Origin: CAXYVC01 sp964292295 | GTDB lineage: Bacteria > Acidobacteriota > Holophagae > Holophagales > Holophagaceae | Length of the DNA stretch: 53,502 bases | Assembly: GCA_964292295.1 (NCBI GenBank) | Contig: CAXYVC010000007.1 | Span: forward strand, 1 to 53,502 | Reading direction: 5' to 3' | Part shown: positions 8,183 through 16,552 of the stretch, piece by piece | How the letters are laid out: each line of letters begins with the position of its first letter | Numbering within the stretch: position 1 is the first letter of the stretch | Notes under the pieces: model-generated | What the model was told of the DNA's origin: nothing | What the model saw: the letters and a program-made list of their open reading frames with translations, nothing else | The model's database searches: none | Position numbers and translations under genes: made by a program

Positions 8183-9106
8183 ATGCTCATCGACTACGCT
8201 GCCATCACCCACCAGGGGTGCGTTCGGAAGAACAACGAGGACGCGTACCTGGTGAGCGCGCTGGACGGGGAGGAGCCCCTCGTCAACGGCCTGCGCCGCC
8301 GCCAGGGCTTCTGCCCCATGGGCCTCCTGGCCGCGGTGGCGGACGGCATGGGCGGCGCCGCGGCGGGGGAGATCGCCAGCCGGGAGGGCCTGGCGAGTCT
8401 GGCCGTGAACCTCTTCGGGCGCTGGGGGCGCTTCCCCGTGGCCACCGCCCGGGAAGAGGGGCTCCTCGGCGCCCTGATGGACGGGGCCGAGGAGGCCAGC
8501 CGCTCGGTGATCCGCTATTCGGACGAGGACCGCAGCGCCCGCGGCATGGGCAGCACCCTGACCGCCGCCGTGGTCTGGCACGGCCACGCCTACCTCTGCC
8601 AGGTGGGGGACAGCCGCGCCTACCTCTACCGGCACCCGCACCTGGTGCAGCTCACCCAGGACCAGACCCTCGTCGACACGATGATCCGCGACGGCCTCCT
8701 CACCCAGGAGGAGGCCCGCACGCACCCCCAGCGCAGCATGATCACCCAGGCCCTGGGTTGTCCCCACCCCGTGAAGGCCGTGCTCGGCAAGGTGGCCCTG
8801 CGCCGCGGCGACCGGCTGCTCCTCTGCACCGACGGCCTGCACGGCGAGGTGGAGGACGCCCGGATCGCCGAAACTCTGTCCCGGGGCCTTTCCGTGCGTC
8901 GCACCCTGGAGATCCTGCTGGACCGCGCCCTGGACCACGGGGGGCGCGACAACGTGACGGCCCTGCTCCTGGCGCTCGACGATCCCGGCTTTCCCCTGCC
9001 GGTGCCCGGCGAGGCGCTGCAGGTCCACCATCCCGACCCCGCCCTGCACCAGGGCGGAGGCGGCGTCATCGGCAGCCTCGGGCGCCTCTTCCGGAGACGG
9101 GCATGA
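8183..9106 (+). CDS. PP2C-family Ser/Thr protein phosphatase (second copy)
   Basis: 307 residues. PP2C motifs: CVRKNNEDAY, AVADGMGGAAAGE, GMGSTLTAAV, QVGDSRAYLY, LLLCTDGLHGEV and GGRDNVTALLL. The insertion before the first Asp motif (about 25 residues, VNGLRRRQGF) and the 45-residue C-terminal tail are absent from the 1932-2699 paralogue. I start at ATG 8183, eight residues before the conserved THQGCVRK; an in-frame ATG at 8102 would add 27 Pro/Gly-rich residues. Its stop overlaps the rdgC-like start (ATGA), making it the first gene of a coupled cassette. Confidence 0.88.
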   Translation: MLIDYAAITHQGCVRKNNEDAYLVSALDGEEPLVNGLRRRQGFCPMGLLAAVADGMGGAAAGEIASREGLASLAVNLFGRWGRFPVATAREEGLLGALMDGAEEASRSVIRYSDEDRSARGMGSTLTAAVVWHGHAYLCQVGDSRAYLYRHPHLVQLTQDQTLVDTMIRDGLLTQEEARTHPQRSMITQALGCPHPVKAVLGKVALRRGDRLLLCTDGLHGEVEDARIAETLSRGLSVRRTLEILLDRALDHGGRDNVTALLLALDDPGFPLPVPGEALQVHHPDPALHQGGGGVIGSLGRLFRRRA

Positions 9107-9714
9107 GCCTCCTTCAGGGCAATCTCTCCCTACGCCGCTACCTCGTCCTGGGGCCCGTCCCCGACGAGAAGCTCCTGCTGGAAGGTCTCTCCCAGGACCG
9201 CTTCCGGCCCTTCGAGGACGGTCTCGAGGAGGAGCGCCTCGGGTGGTGCGACTGGCGCAACCCCCTCCTCGCGGAACCCGATCCCAACTGGGTGAGCCAG
9301 GACCGCTTCGCCGTCTTCGGCCTGCGCATCGACACCCGGCGCGTGCCGCCGCTCCTGCTGAAGTCCCACGTGGACCTGCGCATCCAGCAGGTGATGAAGG
9401 AGAAGGACCTCGCCTTCGTGGGCAAGGAGGCGCGCGTGAGCCTCCAGGACGAGGTGAAGGAGGAGCTGCTCCGCAAGGTGCTGCCCACCCCCAAGGTGGC
9501 GGAGGTGGCCTGGGACATGAAGGGCGGTGTGCTGTGGAGCACGGCCGGCTCGGGCAAGACCCAGGGCGCGCTGGTGGGGCTCTTCATGAAGTCCTTCGGC
9601 TGCGAGCTCCAGCCCCTGGCGCCCCTGCTGCTGGCCGGGCGCCTGGTGCCGCGGATCCCCGTGGAGGGCCTGATGGCCCTCGATCCCCTTGACCTGAGCC
9701 TGGAGGAGGCCTGA
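9103..9714 (+). CDS. rdgC: RdgC-like recombination-associated protein (short form)
   Basis: 203 residues against about 300 for E. coli RdgC, a ring-shaped DNA-binding protein that restrains RecA filaments. The assignment rests on the family layout: an N-terminal strand-rich part, the VPPLLLKSHVDLRIQQV region, DEVKEELLRKVLPTPKV, then GGVLWSTAGSGKTQGALVGLF, equivalent to the RdgC segment where Trp/Leu strands precede a helix. GSGKT here is not a convincing Walker A because no ATPase fold surrounds it. ATGA overlaps at both ends couple it to the PP2C gene and to the next gene. Recognised from family memory only. Confidence 0.6.
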   Translation: MSLLQGNLSLRRYLVLGPVPDEKLLLEGLSQDRFRPFEDGLEEERLGWCDWRNPLLAEPDPNWVSQDRFAVFGLRIDTRRVPPLLLKSHVDLRIQQVMKEKDLAFVGKEARVSLQDEVKEELLRKVLPTPKVAEVAWDMKGGVLWSTAGSGKTQGALVGLFMKSFGCELQPLAPLLLAGRLVPRIPVEGLMALDPLDLSLEEA

Positions 9715-10253
9715 TGAAGCCGATGGAGCTGATCGAGCAGGGGCGCTTCCTGGGCGAGGAATTCGTGCTTTGGCTCTGGATGCGGGGCCTGGACGAGGGC
9801 GGGACCACCGGTCTGGAGGGCGACAGCAGCGCCTGCTTCCTGGACGACACCCTGGTGCTGGTGAGCGAGCGGGGCGACGTGAAGGAACTCTCCCTGCGCA
9901 AGGGCAATCCCACCGAGAGCCGGGAGGCCTTCGAGGCGCTCTCCCGCGGCATGCGCCCTTCCAAGGCCAAGGTGCGCCTGCTCTCCGGCGACCTGGAGTG
10001 GACCTTCATGCTGAACGCCGCCACGCTGGACGCCAGCGCCATGAAGCTGCCGCCCAGCCAGGCGAAGGATCCTTCCGGCCGCATCTCCGACCGGCTCTTT
10101 CTGCTGGAGGAGGGCCTTTCGCACCTGGAGCGCCGCTTCGCGGCCTTCCTGGAGCAGCGCGCGGGGGATGCCGAGGGCCTCTGCGAGGCCCTGAAGGCGT
10201 GGATCGCGCGCGGGCTCCAGGGCGAGACCGGCGAGGTGCCATGGGAGGGCTGA
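9714..10253 (+). CDS. Uncharacterised partner gene of the RdgC-like protein
   Basis: 179 residues, soluble, no signal peptide. The N-terminus is FLGEEFVLWLWMRG, a hydrophobic/aromatic helix I associate with proteins encoded beside short RdgCs in other anaerobes, which is a recollection and not a search result. A strand-rich middle (VLVSERGDVKELSLRKGNP) is followed by a helical C-terminus (RLFLLEEGLSHLERRFAAFLE). It shares one base with the rdgC stop and overlaps the amidase start by 13 nt. Possibly a second half of a functional RdgC complex, which would fit the short length of the RdgC next door. Confidence 0.6.
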   Translation: MKPMELIEQGRFLGEEFVLWLWMRGLDEGGTTGLEGDSSACFLDDTLVLVSERGDVKELSLRKGNPTESREAFEALSRGMRPSKAKVRLLSGDLEWTFMLNAATLDASAMKLPPSQAKDPSGRISDRLFLLEEGLSHLERRFAAFLEQRAGDAEGLCEALKAWIARGLQGETGEVPWEG

Positions 10254-11899
10254 CCCGGGTCTCTGCGCTCCTCCTCGCCCCCGCGCTGCTCGCGGCGGCG
10301 GACCCGGAGCCGGCCTGCCTGAAGGTGCGGCTTCCCGGTGGAGGCCGCACCGCCCTTCGGCTGGTCTTCCGCAAGGGGCTCCAGGCGGAGGCGCAGGGCC
10401 TTCCCCCGGCCTTCCTCGCGCGGAAGGCCGAAGGGGCGTGGGTGCCCTTCGAGGGCCTCAGCCCCGAGGGCAAGCGCTGGGCCCTGCAGTCCCTCTTTCC
10501 GGAGGATGCCTGGCGGAAGGACGGCGTGCGGCACGTGGTGCGCTGGCCCCAGCTGGAGTCCGTGTGGCTCCTGAGCGTCCTCTTCACGGGCCACGGCCAG
10601 AACTACGACCGCCTCCAGGCCCTCAACCCGGGCTGCCCCGAAAAGCTGCGGAAGGGCGACGTCTGGCGCGTTCCCATGGACCTGCTCAGCGCCGAGCTCG
10701 GCGGGCGGGCCAAGGGCCTTCCGGTGCGCAGCACGCCCGAGGACGACCTGGACGACGAGGCCAGGGTGGCCGCCTACCGCGCCCTGCTCACCTACGGGGA
10801 GGACGCCGAAGGGCGCTACGCCGCCTACCGCCTGCGCAAGGGCGAGGCGCTCTACTCCAGCGTGGTCATGCGGTACACCGACCGCGTGGAGCCGAAGGAG
10901 GTCAACGAGCTGGCCGCGCAGCTGGCCCGCCGCAGCGGCATCCAGGACCTCCGGTCCATCCCGCCCGGGACCCTGGTGAAGATCCCGGTGGATGCCCTTG
11001 CGGATCCCTTCCAGCCCGAGGGCTCCGAGGCCCTGCGCGAGGAACGCGAGGTGCGCGAGGAGGTGCGCCGCACCGCCCGCGTGGAGGCGGGCCCCCGCCT
11101 CAAGGGCGTCCGCATCGTGCTCGACCCCGGCCACGGCGGGGTGGACGTGGGTGCCATGGCCAACGGGGTCTGGGAGTCCGACTACGTCTACGACATCGTC
11201 CAGCGCGTGCGCAGGCTCCTGGAGCAGCGGACGGAGGCCCGGGTGAGTTGCACGGTGCGCTATCCCTCCGTGGGCTTCCGGGTGCGCGACCGCATCCTGA
11301 AGCCCACCCGCGCCGCGGAGATCCTCACCACGCCGCCCTACGCCAGCGACGGCGAGGGGCCGCTGGCCACGAGCGTGCACCTGCGCTGGGTGCTTGCCAA
11401 CGACCTGGCCCGGCCCGCCTCCGGCGACCGGGAGCGGACGCTCTTCCTCAGTTTCCACGCGGACAGCCTGCACCCCAGCGCCCGGGGCGCCATGGCCTAC
11501 GTGCCGGGGGCCGCCCAGGTCCCCGCCTCCTTCCGCCTTTCCCCCGCCCGGGGCGGGGGGGTGGCCGAGATGAAGCGCAGCGCGGGCGTGGCCTTCACGG
11601 CCAAGGACAAACTGCGCGGAGAGGCCCGCAGCCGCCAGCTGGCGGAGGCGCTCCTGAAGGCCGTCCGCGCCGCGGAGCTGCCCATCCACGCCAACCGCCC
11701 CATCCGCAACGTCATCCACCGGGGCGGAAAGAGCTACGTGCCCGCCGTGCTCCGCTACAGCAGCGCCGGGGCCAAGGTGCTGGTGGAGGTGCTGAACCTC
11801 ACCAACGACGAGGACGCGGAGCTGCTGAAGGATCCCCGCTTCCGGGAGCGCTTCGCCGAGGCCGTGGTGCAGGGCATCGGAGCCTTCTTCCGGCGCTAG
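10241..11899 (+). CDS. N-acetylmuramoyl-L-alanine amidase (Amidase_3) with long N-terminal region
   Basis: 552-residue exported zinc amidase that cuts the stem peptide from muramic acid. Signal peptide at about residues 1-20. The Amidase_3 domain spans about 290-550: VLDPGHGGVDVG (Zn His near 298), VWESDYVY (Zn Glu), LFLSFHADS (Zn His) and a C-terminal VLVEVLNLTNDEDAE region carrying the catalytic-type Glu. Residues 100-250 include two segments resembling LysM-like carbohydrate-binding units (NYDRLQALNPGCPEKLRKGDVW; RKGEALYSSVV). The ATG lies inside the end of the preceding gene. The stop meets the convergent kinase stop in a shared CTAG. Confidence 0.85.
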   Translation: MGGLTRVSALLLAPALLAAADPEPACLKVRLPGGGRTALRLVFRKGLQAEAQGLPPAFLARKAEGAWVPFEGLSPEGKRWALQSLFPEDAWRKDGVRHVVRWPQLESVWLLSVLFTGHGQNYDRLQALNPGCPEKLRKGDVWRVPMDLLSAELGGRAKGLPVRSTPEDDLDDEARVAAYRALLTYGEDAEGRYAAYRLRKGEALYSSVVMRYTDRVEPKEVNELAAQLARRSGIQDLRSIPPGTLVKIPVDALADPFQPEGSEALREEREVREEVRRTARVEAGPRLKGVRIVLDPGHGGVDVGAMANGVWESDYVYDIVQRVRRLLEQRTEARVSCTVRYPSVGFRVRDRILKPTRAAEILTTPPYASDGEGPLATSVHLRWVLANDLARPASGDRERTLFLSFHADSLHPSARGAMAYVPGAAQVPASFRLSPARGGGVAEMKRSAGVAFTAKDKLRGEARSRQLAEALLKAVRAAELPIHANRPIRNVIHRGGKSYVPAVLRYSSAGAKVLVEVLNLTNDEDAELLKDPRFRERFAEAVVQGIGAFFRR

Positions 11900-14766
11900 G
11901 GTCGGACGTCTCCCGCGAGGCGCCGGGCCAGGGGGCGGAGGTTGGCGTTGCATGCGGCCGCGTTCCGCAGGGCTGCCCCGCCCTCGGGCTTCCGGCCCAG
12001 GGCCAGCAGGAGGCGTCCCTTCAGGAGGAGGGGCCGCGCATCCCAGGGGCGGCGTGCGTGGGACTGCTCCGTGATGCGCAGCGCTATGGCGGCAAGGGCG
12101 GGTGGGGCCTGGGGCATATCGGCCACGGCTTCGGCCCAGGCGAGGGCCGCGTCTGGTCCCAGGGGCCGTGCCGCCGCGCGTTCGCACGCCCGCCGTGCCT
12201 CGGCGTGGTCGGCGGGCGTGCGGACCGAGGCGGCCCGCAGGGCCGCGCAGCGGGCCTTCATGGCCTGCGCGAGAGGGGTGAGGGCGGGATTGAGGCGCAG
12301 GGTCTGGTCCAGGTGGGCCTCGGCGCGCCTCAGCTCTTCCAGGGGGCTTTGCCCCGCGGCCGTCAGGGCCGCGGCCCTGGCGAGGCGGATCTCGGCCATG
12401 CCCCGGTGGCTGAGATAGAAGTTGGGGTTGAGCGCCAGGGATTCCTCCATGGCCTTCACGGCGGCGTCCAGGGCGGGGAGGGGATCCTGGTCCTGCCAGG
12501 TCAGGAAGCTGCCCGCGTCCAGGTCTGCCATGGCTTCGCTGTACCCGTGGCCCGCCCAGGGGCGCAGGGCGGTGGCCTTCCTGAAGCAGGTGGCGGCCTG
12601 CCGGATGGTGGCCCTGGGATCCGCCCCGTGGGCCAGCTCCCAGGTGGCCTGCAGGGCATGACAGTTGCCGAGGTTGTTGAGGAGGTAGTCGGCGAAGGCG
12701 GGACGGTCCATGGCCTTCTGCAGCGCCTCCGTGGCCCTGGCGAGGGTGGGCCGGGGGTCCGCGCCCCGCTCGTTCATGCTGCCGGCCTTGTAGCGCAGGG
12801 CGGTTCCCAGGTTGTTCAGGAGCTGCGTGTCGGAAGGGCGCAGGCGCAGGCCGGCTTCGGCGCAGCGGATGGCCTCGTCCAGGGCGGGCTCGGCATCCCG
12901 CTGGGCCTCCAGCATCGCGGCGCCCCAGCGCCGGTGGATGGCGGAGGCGCAGTTCAGGACCTGCCAGTTGTCGGGATCCACCTTCAGGGCCTGGGCGACG
13001 GCCTGCAGGGCCCAGTCCAGGTCCTGGCGTTCCACCTTCCCCTGGTCGAGCCGGAGCTGGAGATACGTCATCCGCCGCTGGAGCTCCCCCAGGTAGGCCA
13101 TGGGGGAGCTCCGGCCGATCGCGAGGGCCTGGGCCAGGGCGCCGCCCGCCTGGGCGAGGCAGGCCTCCGCATCCCGGAAGGCGCCGTCCCCGATGCGCGC
13201 GTTGGCCTGGTAGAGGTGGATGTCCGCCTCCAGGCCCCAGGCCTCCAGGAACCAGGGCTGGCGGCGCTGGGCTTCCCGGGCGAGGGAGAGCGCCTGTTCC
13301 GGCTTCTCCTCGACCAGGGCGAGCACGGCTTCCACGTAGGCCGTGCTCTCGGAATGGAGGCTCTTGGCCTGGCCCAGGAGTTCGCGCGCCGGGTTCAGCA
13401 GCTCGCTGGCCAGGGCCTTCTTGCGGTCTTCCCGCACCTGGCCGCGGAGGCCCTCCAGGTCCCGCTGGTAGAGGCGGGCGAGGGAAAGGCCCAGTGCCTG
13501 GGCGATCTCGGGATCCCGCCCGCGGGAGGCTCGCCAGGCGCCCTCGAATTCGCTGCGGGCTTCGTCGAGGCGGCCCAGCGCCATCAGGCCGCGCCCGATG
13601 GCCAGGCGTCCTGCGGCCTGGGGCCAGCTGCCCTGGGCCGCCAGCTCCCGTCGGATCCGGGCGATCTGCGCCAGCACGTCGTTGCGCTCGGGCCGGATGT
13701 CGTGGGCGGGCAGGCTGTAGGCCTTGTAGATGGCGGCTTCCATGTGCTCGGCCTCGCGGCCGAGGCGCGGGGCCCAGTAGGCCTGGGCCTGGGTGCGGCG
13801 CTGGCCCGCCTCCCAGAAGAGGCCGGCGGTGATGAAGGCAGCCACGGCCAGGGCGGCGAGGCCGCTGGTCAAGGGGTTGCGGCGGATCCAGTGCCCCAGG
13901 CGGGCGAACTGCGAGATTCGCCGTGCACGCACGGGTTCTCCATCCAGCACCCGGAGCAGGTCGTCGCGCAGGCCCGCCGCGCTGGGATAGCGCCGGGCGG
14001 GATCCCGGGCGAGGCAGGTCTGGAGCACCGCCTCCAGGTCCCGGGGCAGCTCGGGGGCCAGGTCCCGCAGACGGGGAGGCTCCTGGGTCTGCACCTGGAG
14101 GATGAGCTCGGCGATCTGGCCCTGGAAGGGAGGCCGTCCCGTGAGCGCCTCGAAGAGGGCTGCGCCCAGGCCGTAGACGTCCGTCCGCGGGTCGACCCAT
14201 CCGCCCCTCACCTGCTCGGGGGCCATGTAGGCGGGGCTGCCGAGGATCACGCCCGCGTCGGTGAAACTGTCGGAGGACTCCTCCCGGGCCAGGCCGAAGT
14301 CCATGACGTAGGGGCGCCAGCCGCCCGCCTCGTCGGGTTCGACCATGAGGTTGGTGGGCTTCAGGTCCCGGTGGATGAGGCCCTGCCGGTGGGCGGCGTG
14401 GACGCCGTCCGCCAGGGTGGCCATCAGCCGCAGGAGGGTGGCGAGCGGCAGGGAGGGGGCCACCTGGTCCAGGGTGCGGCCCGAGACGAGCTGCATCACC
14501 AGGTAGGGCCAGCCTTCCCACACGCCCACCTGATAGAGGCGGCACACGGCCGGGTGCTCCACCCGGGCGTGGAGGTGGGCCTCCTGGCGCAGGCGCTCCA
14601 CGGTGGCATGGGTGGCCTGCTTGAGCCACTTGAGGGCAACCCTGCGGCCCAGGTCCTCGTCGTAGGCCAGGTAGACGACGCCCATGCCCCCTTCGCCCAG
14701 GCGGTCCAGGATGCGGTAGGGACCGAGCCGTTCGGGCGGAGAGCCGGGAGTGGGGAGCTCAGCCAT
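11896..14766 (-). CDS. Membrane Ser/Thr protein kinase with extracytoplasmic TPR-like domain
   Basis: 956 residues. Hanks-type kinase at about 15-275: GEGGMGVVY glycine loop, Lys46 (VALKWLK), HRDLKPTN (Asp134), DFGLA (Asp156), APE, and DVYGLG. One membrane span at about 299-319 leaves about 640 residues outside, mostly helical repeats with TPR character (ALAQALAIGR, LDEAIRCAEAGLRLRP, NNLGTALRY). This is the Pkn architecture of Acidobacteriota and Myxococcota, with the repeats as putative sensor or scaffold. Coupled to the upstream MocR-type gene by an 8-nt overlap. Two PP2Cs encoded nearby are candidate antagonists. Confidence 0.9.
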   Translation of the reverse strand: MAELPTPGSPPERLGPYRILDRLGEGGMGVVYLAYDEDLGRRVALKWLKQATHATVERLRQEAHLHARVEHPAVCRLYQVGVWEGWPYLVMQLVSGRTLDQVAPSLPLATLLRLMATLADGVHAAHRQGLIHRDLKPTNLMVEPDEAGGWRPYVMDFGLAREESSDSFTDAGVILGSPAYMAPEQVRGGWVDPRTDVYGLGAALFEALTGRPPFQGQIAELILQVQTQEPPRLRDLAPELPRDLEAVLQTCLARDPARRYPSAAGLRDDLLRVLDGEPVRARRISQFARLGHWIRRNPLTSGLAALAVAAFITAGLFWEAGQRRTQAQAYWAPRLGREAEHMEAAIYKAYSLPAHDIRPERNDVLAQIARIRRELAAQGSWPQAAGRLAIGRGLMALGRLDEARSEFEGAWRASRGRDPEIAQALGLSLARLYQRDLEGLRGQVREDRKKALASELLNPARELLGQAKSLHSESTAYVEAVLALVEEKPEQALSLAREAQRRQPWFLEAWGLEADIHLYQANARIGDGAFRDAEACLAQAGGALAQALAIGRSSPMAYLGELQRRMTYLQLRLDQGKVERQDLDWALQAVAQALKVDPDNWQVLNCASAIHRRWGAAMLEAQRDAEPALDEAIRCAEAGLRLRPSDTQLLNNLGTALRYKAGSMNERGADPRPTLARATEALQKAMDRPAFADYLLNNLGNCHALQATWELAHGADPRATIRQAATCFRKATALRPWAGHGYSEAMADLDAGSFLTWQDQDPLPALDAAVKAMEESLALNPNFYLSHRGMAEIRLARAAALTAAGQSPLEELRRAEAHLDQTLRLNPALTPLAQAMKARCAALRAASVRTPADHAEARRACERAAARPLGPDAALAWAEAVADMPQAPPALAAIALRITEQSHARRPWDARPLLLKGRLLLALGRKPEGGAALRNAAACNANLRPLARRLAGDVRP

Positions 14767-16216
14767 GGTGCTCCGGCAGGGCGCCCTTCAGGATGGCCAG
14801 GGCGCTGCGGGCCTCTTCCGGGTCCAGGTGGGCGAAACCCAGGCGCAGGTTCGGCAGGGGGCGTCCCTGGGCGTCGAAGCGGCTTCCCGGGAGGATCCGC
14901 AGGCCGGCGCAGCGGCACCTGGCGCACCACGCCGCGGCGTCGAGCCCGGCGGGGAGTTCCAGCCAGCAGGAGAAGCCTGCGGGGGCCGGATGGACGCGGA
15001 ATTCCTCGCCCAGGGTCTGGGTGAGGGCCTCCAGGAAGGCGTCCCGGCGCTCCCGGTAGATCTTGCGGCTTCGGGCCACATGGCGCTCCAGGTCGCCGTC
15101 CCGCAGGAGGTCGGCCACGGCCCACTCCAGCACCCGGTCGCCCTGGGGTTCCAGCCGCTGGCGCAGGCGGGCCAGGCGGTCCACCAGGGAAGTGGGGGCC
15201 GCGAGGTAGGCGAGCCCGAGGCCCGGCGCCAGCAGGTGGGCCAGGGAACCGAGGTGGATCACCCGGCCCTCCGGATCCTCTGCGGCCATGGGCAGGGGGG
15301 CCGGGTGCTCCCAGGCGAACTCCAGGTCGGGATCCACCTCCGCCAGGGCGAAATCATGCTCCCGGGCGAGTTCCAGCAGGCGCGCGCGCCGGGCGGGGCT
15401 GAGGGGCGCGCCCGTGGGGAGCTGGGCGCGGGGCGTCACGCAAAGCAGGCTGAGAGGGACTTGCGTCAGCAGCGCCTCAAGTGACTCCGGCACCAGGCCC
15501 TCCAGGTCCACGGGCACGGGGTGCAGGCGGCAGGCCGCACCCAGGGCTTCGCGGTAGGCGGGGTCACCGGGGTCCTCCACGCCGCGTTCTCCCCTCAGGG
15601 CGGCCGCCACGAGGCCGAGCCCCATGGGGATGTTCCGGGTGATGAGGAGGTGCTCCGCCTCGACCCTCAGTCCCCGGTTTTCCCGGAGGTAGCGGGCGAG
15701 TTCCTCCCGGAGAAGGCGGTTGCCGCGGCTCTCCCCGCGGCCCAGCAGCTCGTTTCCGTGGCGCTGGAGGGCGCGGCGGTAGCCCCGCCCGAGGGCTTCC
15801 TTGGGCGCCAGGCGGGCGTCGGGGACATCCTCGGAGAGGTCGAGTGCGCTGGCGGCCAGGGTGGAGACGGGCTCCAGGCCGTTCGACAGCTCGAAGGGGG
15901 TTGCCTCGGGCATGGAGGGGCGCTCGGGCGCCTGGCCCCAGGCCCGGGGCAGGGAGGCGGGCGGGGGATCCGCCACGTAGGTCCCGCTGCCCGGACGGCT
16001 CTGCACCCAGCCCTCCAGCTCCAGCTCCCGGAGGGCGGACATGGCCACGTGCCGGGAAAGCCCCAGACTTTCCGCCAGGCTCCGGGAGCTGGGCACGGCC
16101 TCTCCCGGGGCGATGCGGCCCTCAAGGATCTCCCGGGCCAGCAGGCGGGCGGCCTGAAGGGGCAGGGGTTCCGCGGCGTGGGCGTCCAGCAGGGGCGCGA
16201 GATCGAGGAAGGACAT
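14759..16216 (-). CDS. MocR-type (GntR-aminotransferase) regulator with degraded PLP site
   Basis: 485 residues. GntR winged helix at about 17-82 (GRIAPGEAVPSSRSLAESLGLSR), then a fold-I aminotransferase-like domain at about 130-480. The usual GTFSKTLFPGLRLGY block reads GSLAHLLAPGLGLAY, so the PLP Schiff-base Lys is His327 and the phosphate-binding Arg is Gly334. The usual EDDYDSEF reads EVDPDLEF. It probably no longer binds PLP covalently. Start 16216 gives the usual MocR N-terminus; an in-frame ATG at 16288 would add 24 residues, and neither has a clear ribosome site. It overlaps the kinase start by 8 nt. Confidence 0.82.
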   Translation of the reverse strand: MSFLDLAPLLDAHAAEPLPLQAARLLAREILEGRIAPGEAVPSSRSLAESLGLSRHVAMSALRELELEGWVQSRPGSGTYVADPPPASLPRAWGQAPERPSMPEATPFELSNGLEPVSTLAASALDLSEDVPDARLAPKEALGRGYRRALQRHGNELLGRGESRGNRLLREELARYLRENRGLRVEAEHLLITRNIPMGLGLVAAALRGERGVEDPGDPAYREALGAACRLHPVPVDLEGLVPESLEALLTQVPLSLLCVTPRAQLPTGAPLSPARRARLLELAREHDFALAEVDPDLEFAWEHPAPLPMAAEDPEGRVIHLGSLAHLLAPGLGLAYLAAPTSLVDRLARLRQRLEPQGDRVLEWAVADLLRDGDLERHVARSRKIYRERRDAFLEALTQTLGEEFRVHPAPAGFSCWLELPAGLDAAAWCARCRCAGLRILPGSRFDAQGRPLPNLRLGFAHLDPEEARSALAILKGALPEHHG

Positions 16217-16335
16217 CAAGGGCAAAGGGGCGAGTGGTCGGGAGGCATAGGAAGAGGGGGCCGGTGGCTGCCTACCAGCGTAGCTCATCCTGGCGCGTGA
16301 TCTGAAACAATCGGGCTTCCCATCGTGAGAATGCT

Positions 16336-16542
16336 ATGAAGAAAGCGGCCGTGGTGTCTTCTGTCGCCGGTCTTCTGGGCTTCCTTCGCCTCGAAACCCA
16401 CGCCCACGCCGGTGACGGGCATGGCCTGGGGCTTGTACGTTCATGGGCATTGACGCCAGGAGGCCATCGGGTTCCTTCGAAGCATGGGAACCCCGGACAC
16501 AGGAAAGCCCCCTTGCGGGGGCTTTCCTGTGTGTCGGCGTGA
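16336..16542 (+). other. 336-bp gap between mocR-like gene and rpsA; possible gene remnant
   Basis: The gap 16217-16552 has no convincing gene. A 68-codon frame starts like a secreted protein (MKKAAVVSSVAGLLGFL) but then loses protein-like character and runs through the rpsA terminator, so it may be the stub of a decayed gene. The gap also holds the presumed mocR-like promoter, for which I see no good hexamers. Confidence 0.2.
16497..16532 (-). terminator. Intrinsic terminator of rpsA
   Basis: Perfect 16-bp inverted repeat (16497-16512 with 16517-16532) around a 4-nt loop, 21 nt beyond the rpsA stop. In the rpsA transcript the loop is GCAA closed by C-G, a stable GNRA tetraloop. Confidence 0.85.
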
Positions 16543-16552
16543 ACCGCCGGGG

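Noticed and set aside
9538..9570. GSGKT in the RdgC-like protein as a Walker A ATPase motif
   Set aside because: No Walker B or P-loop fold around it; the family pattern explains the sequence.
9584..14629. A 1681-codon open frame on the minus strand
   Set aside because: Overlaps the amidase, rdgC cassette and kinase genes; text is Pro/Arg/Gly-rich without motifs, typical of antisense frames in GC-rich DNA.
10438..15024. A 1528-codon open frame on the plus strand
   Set aside because: Runs antisense through the whole kinase gene; no domain text.
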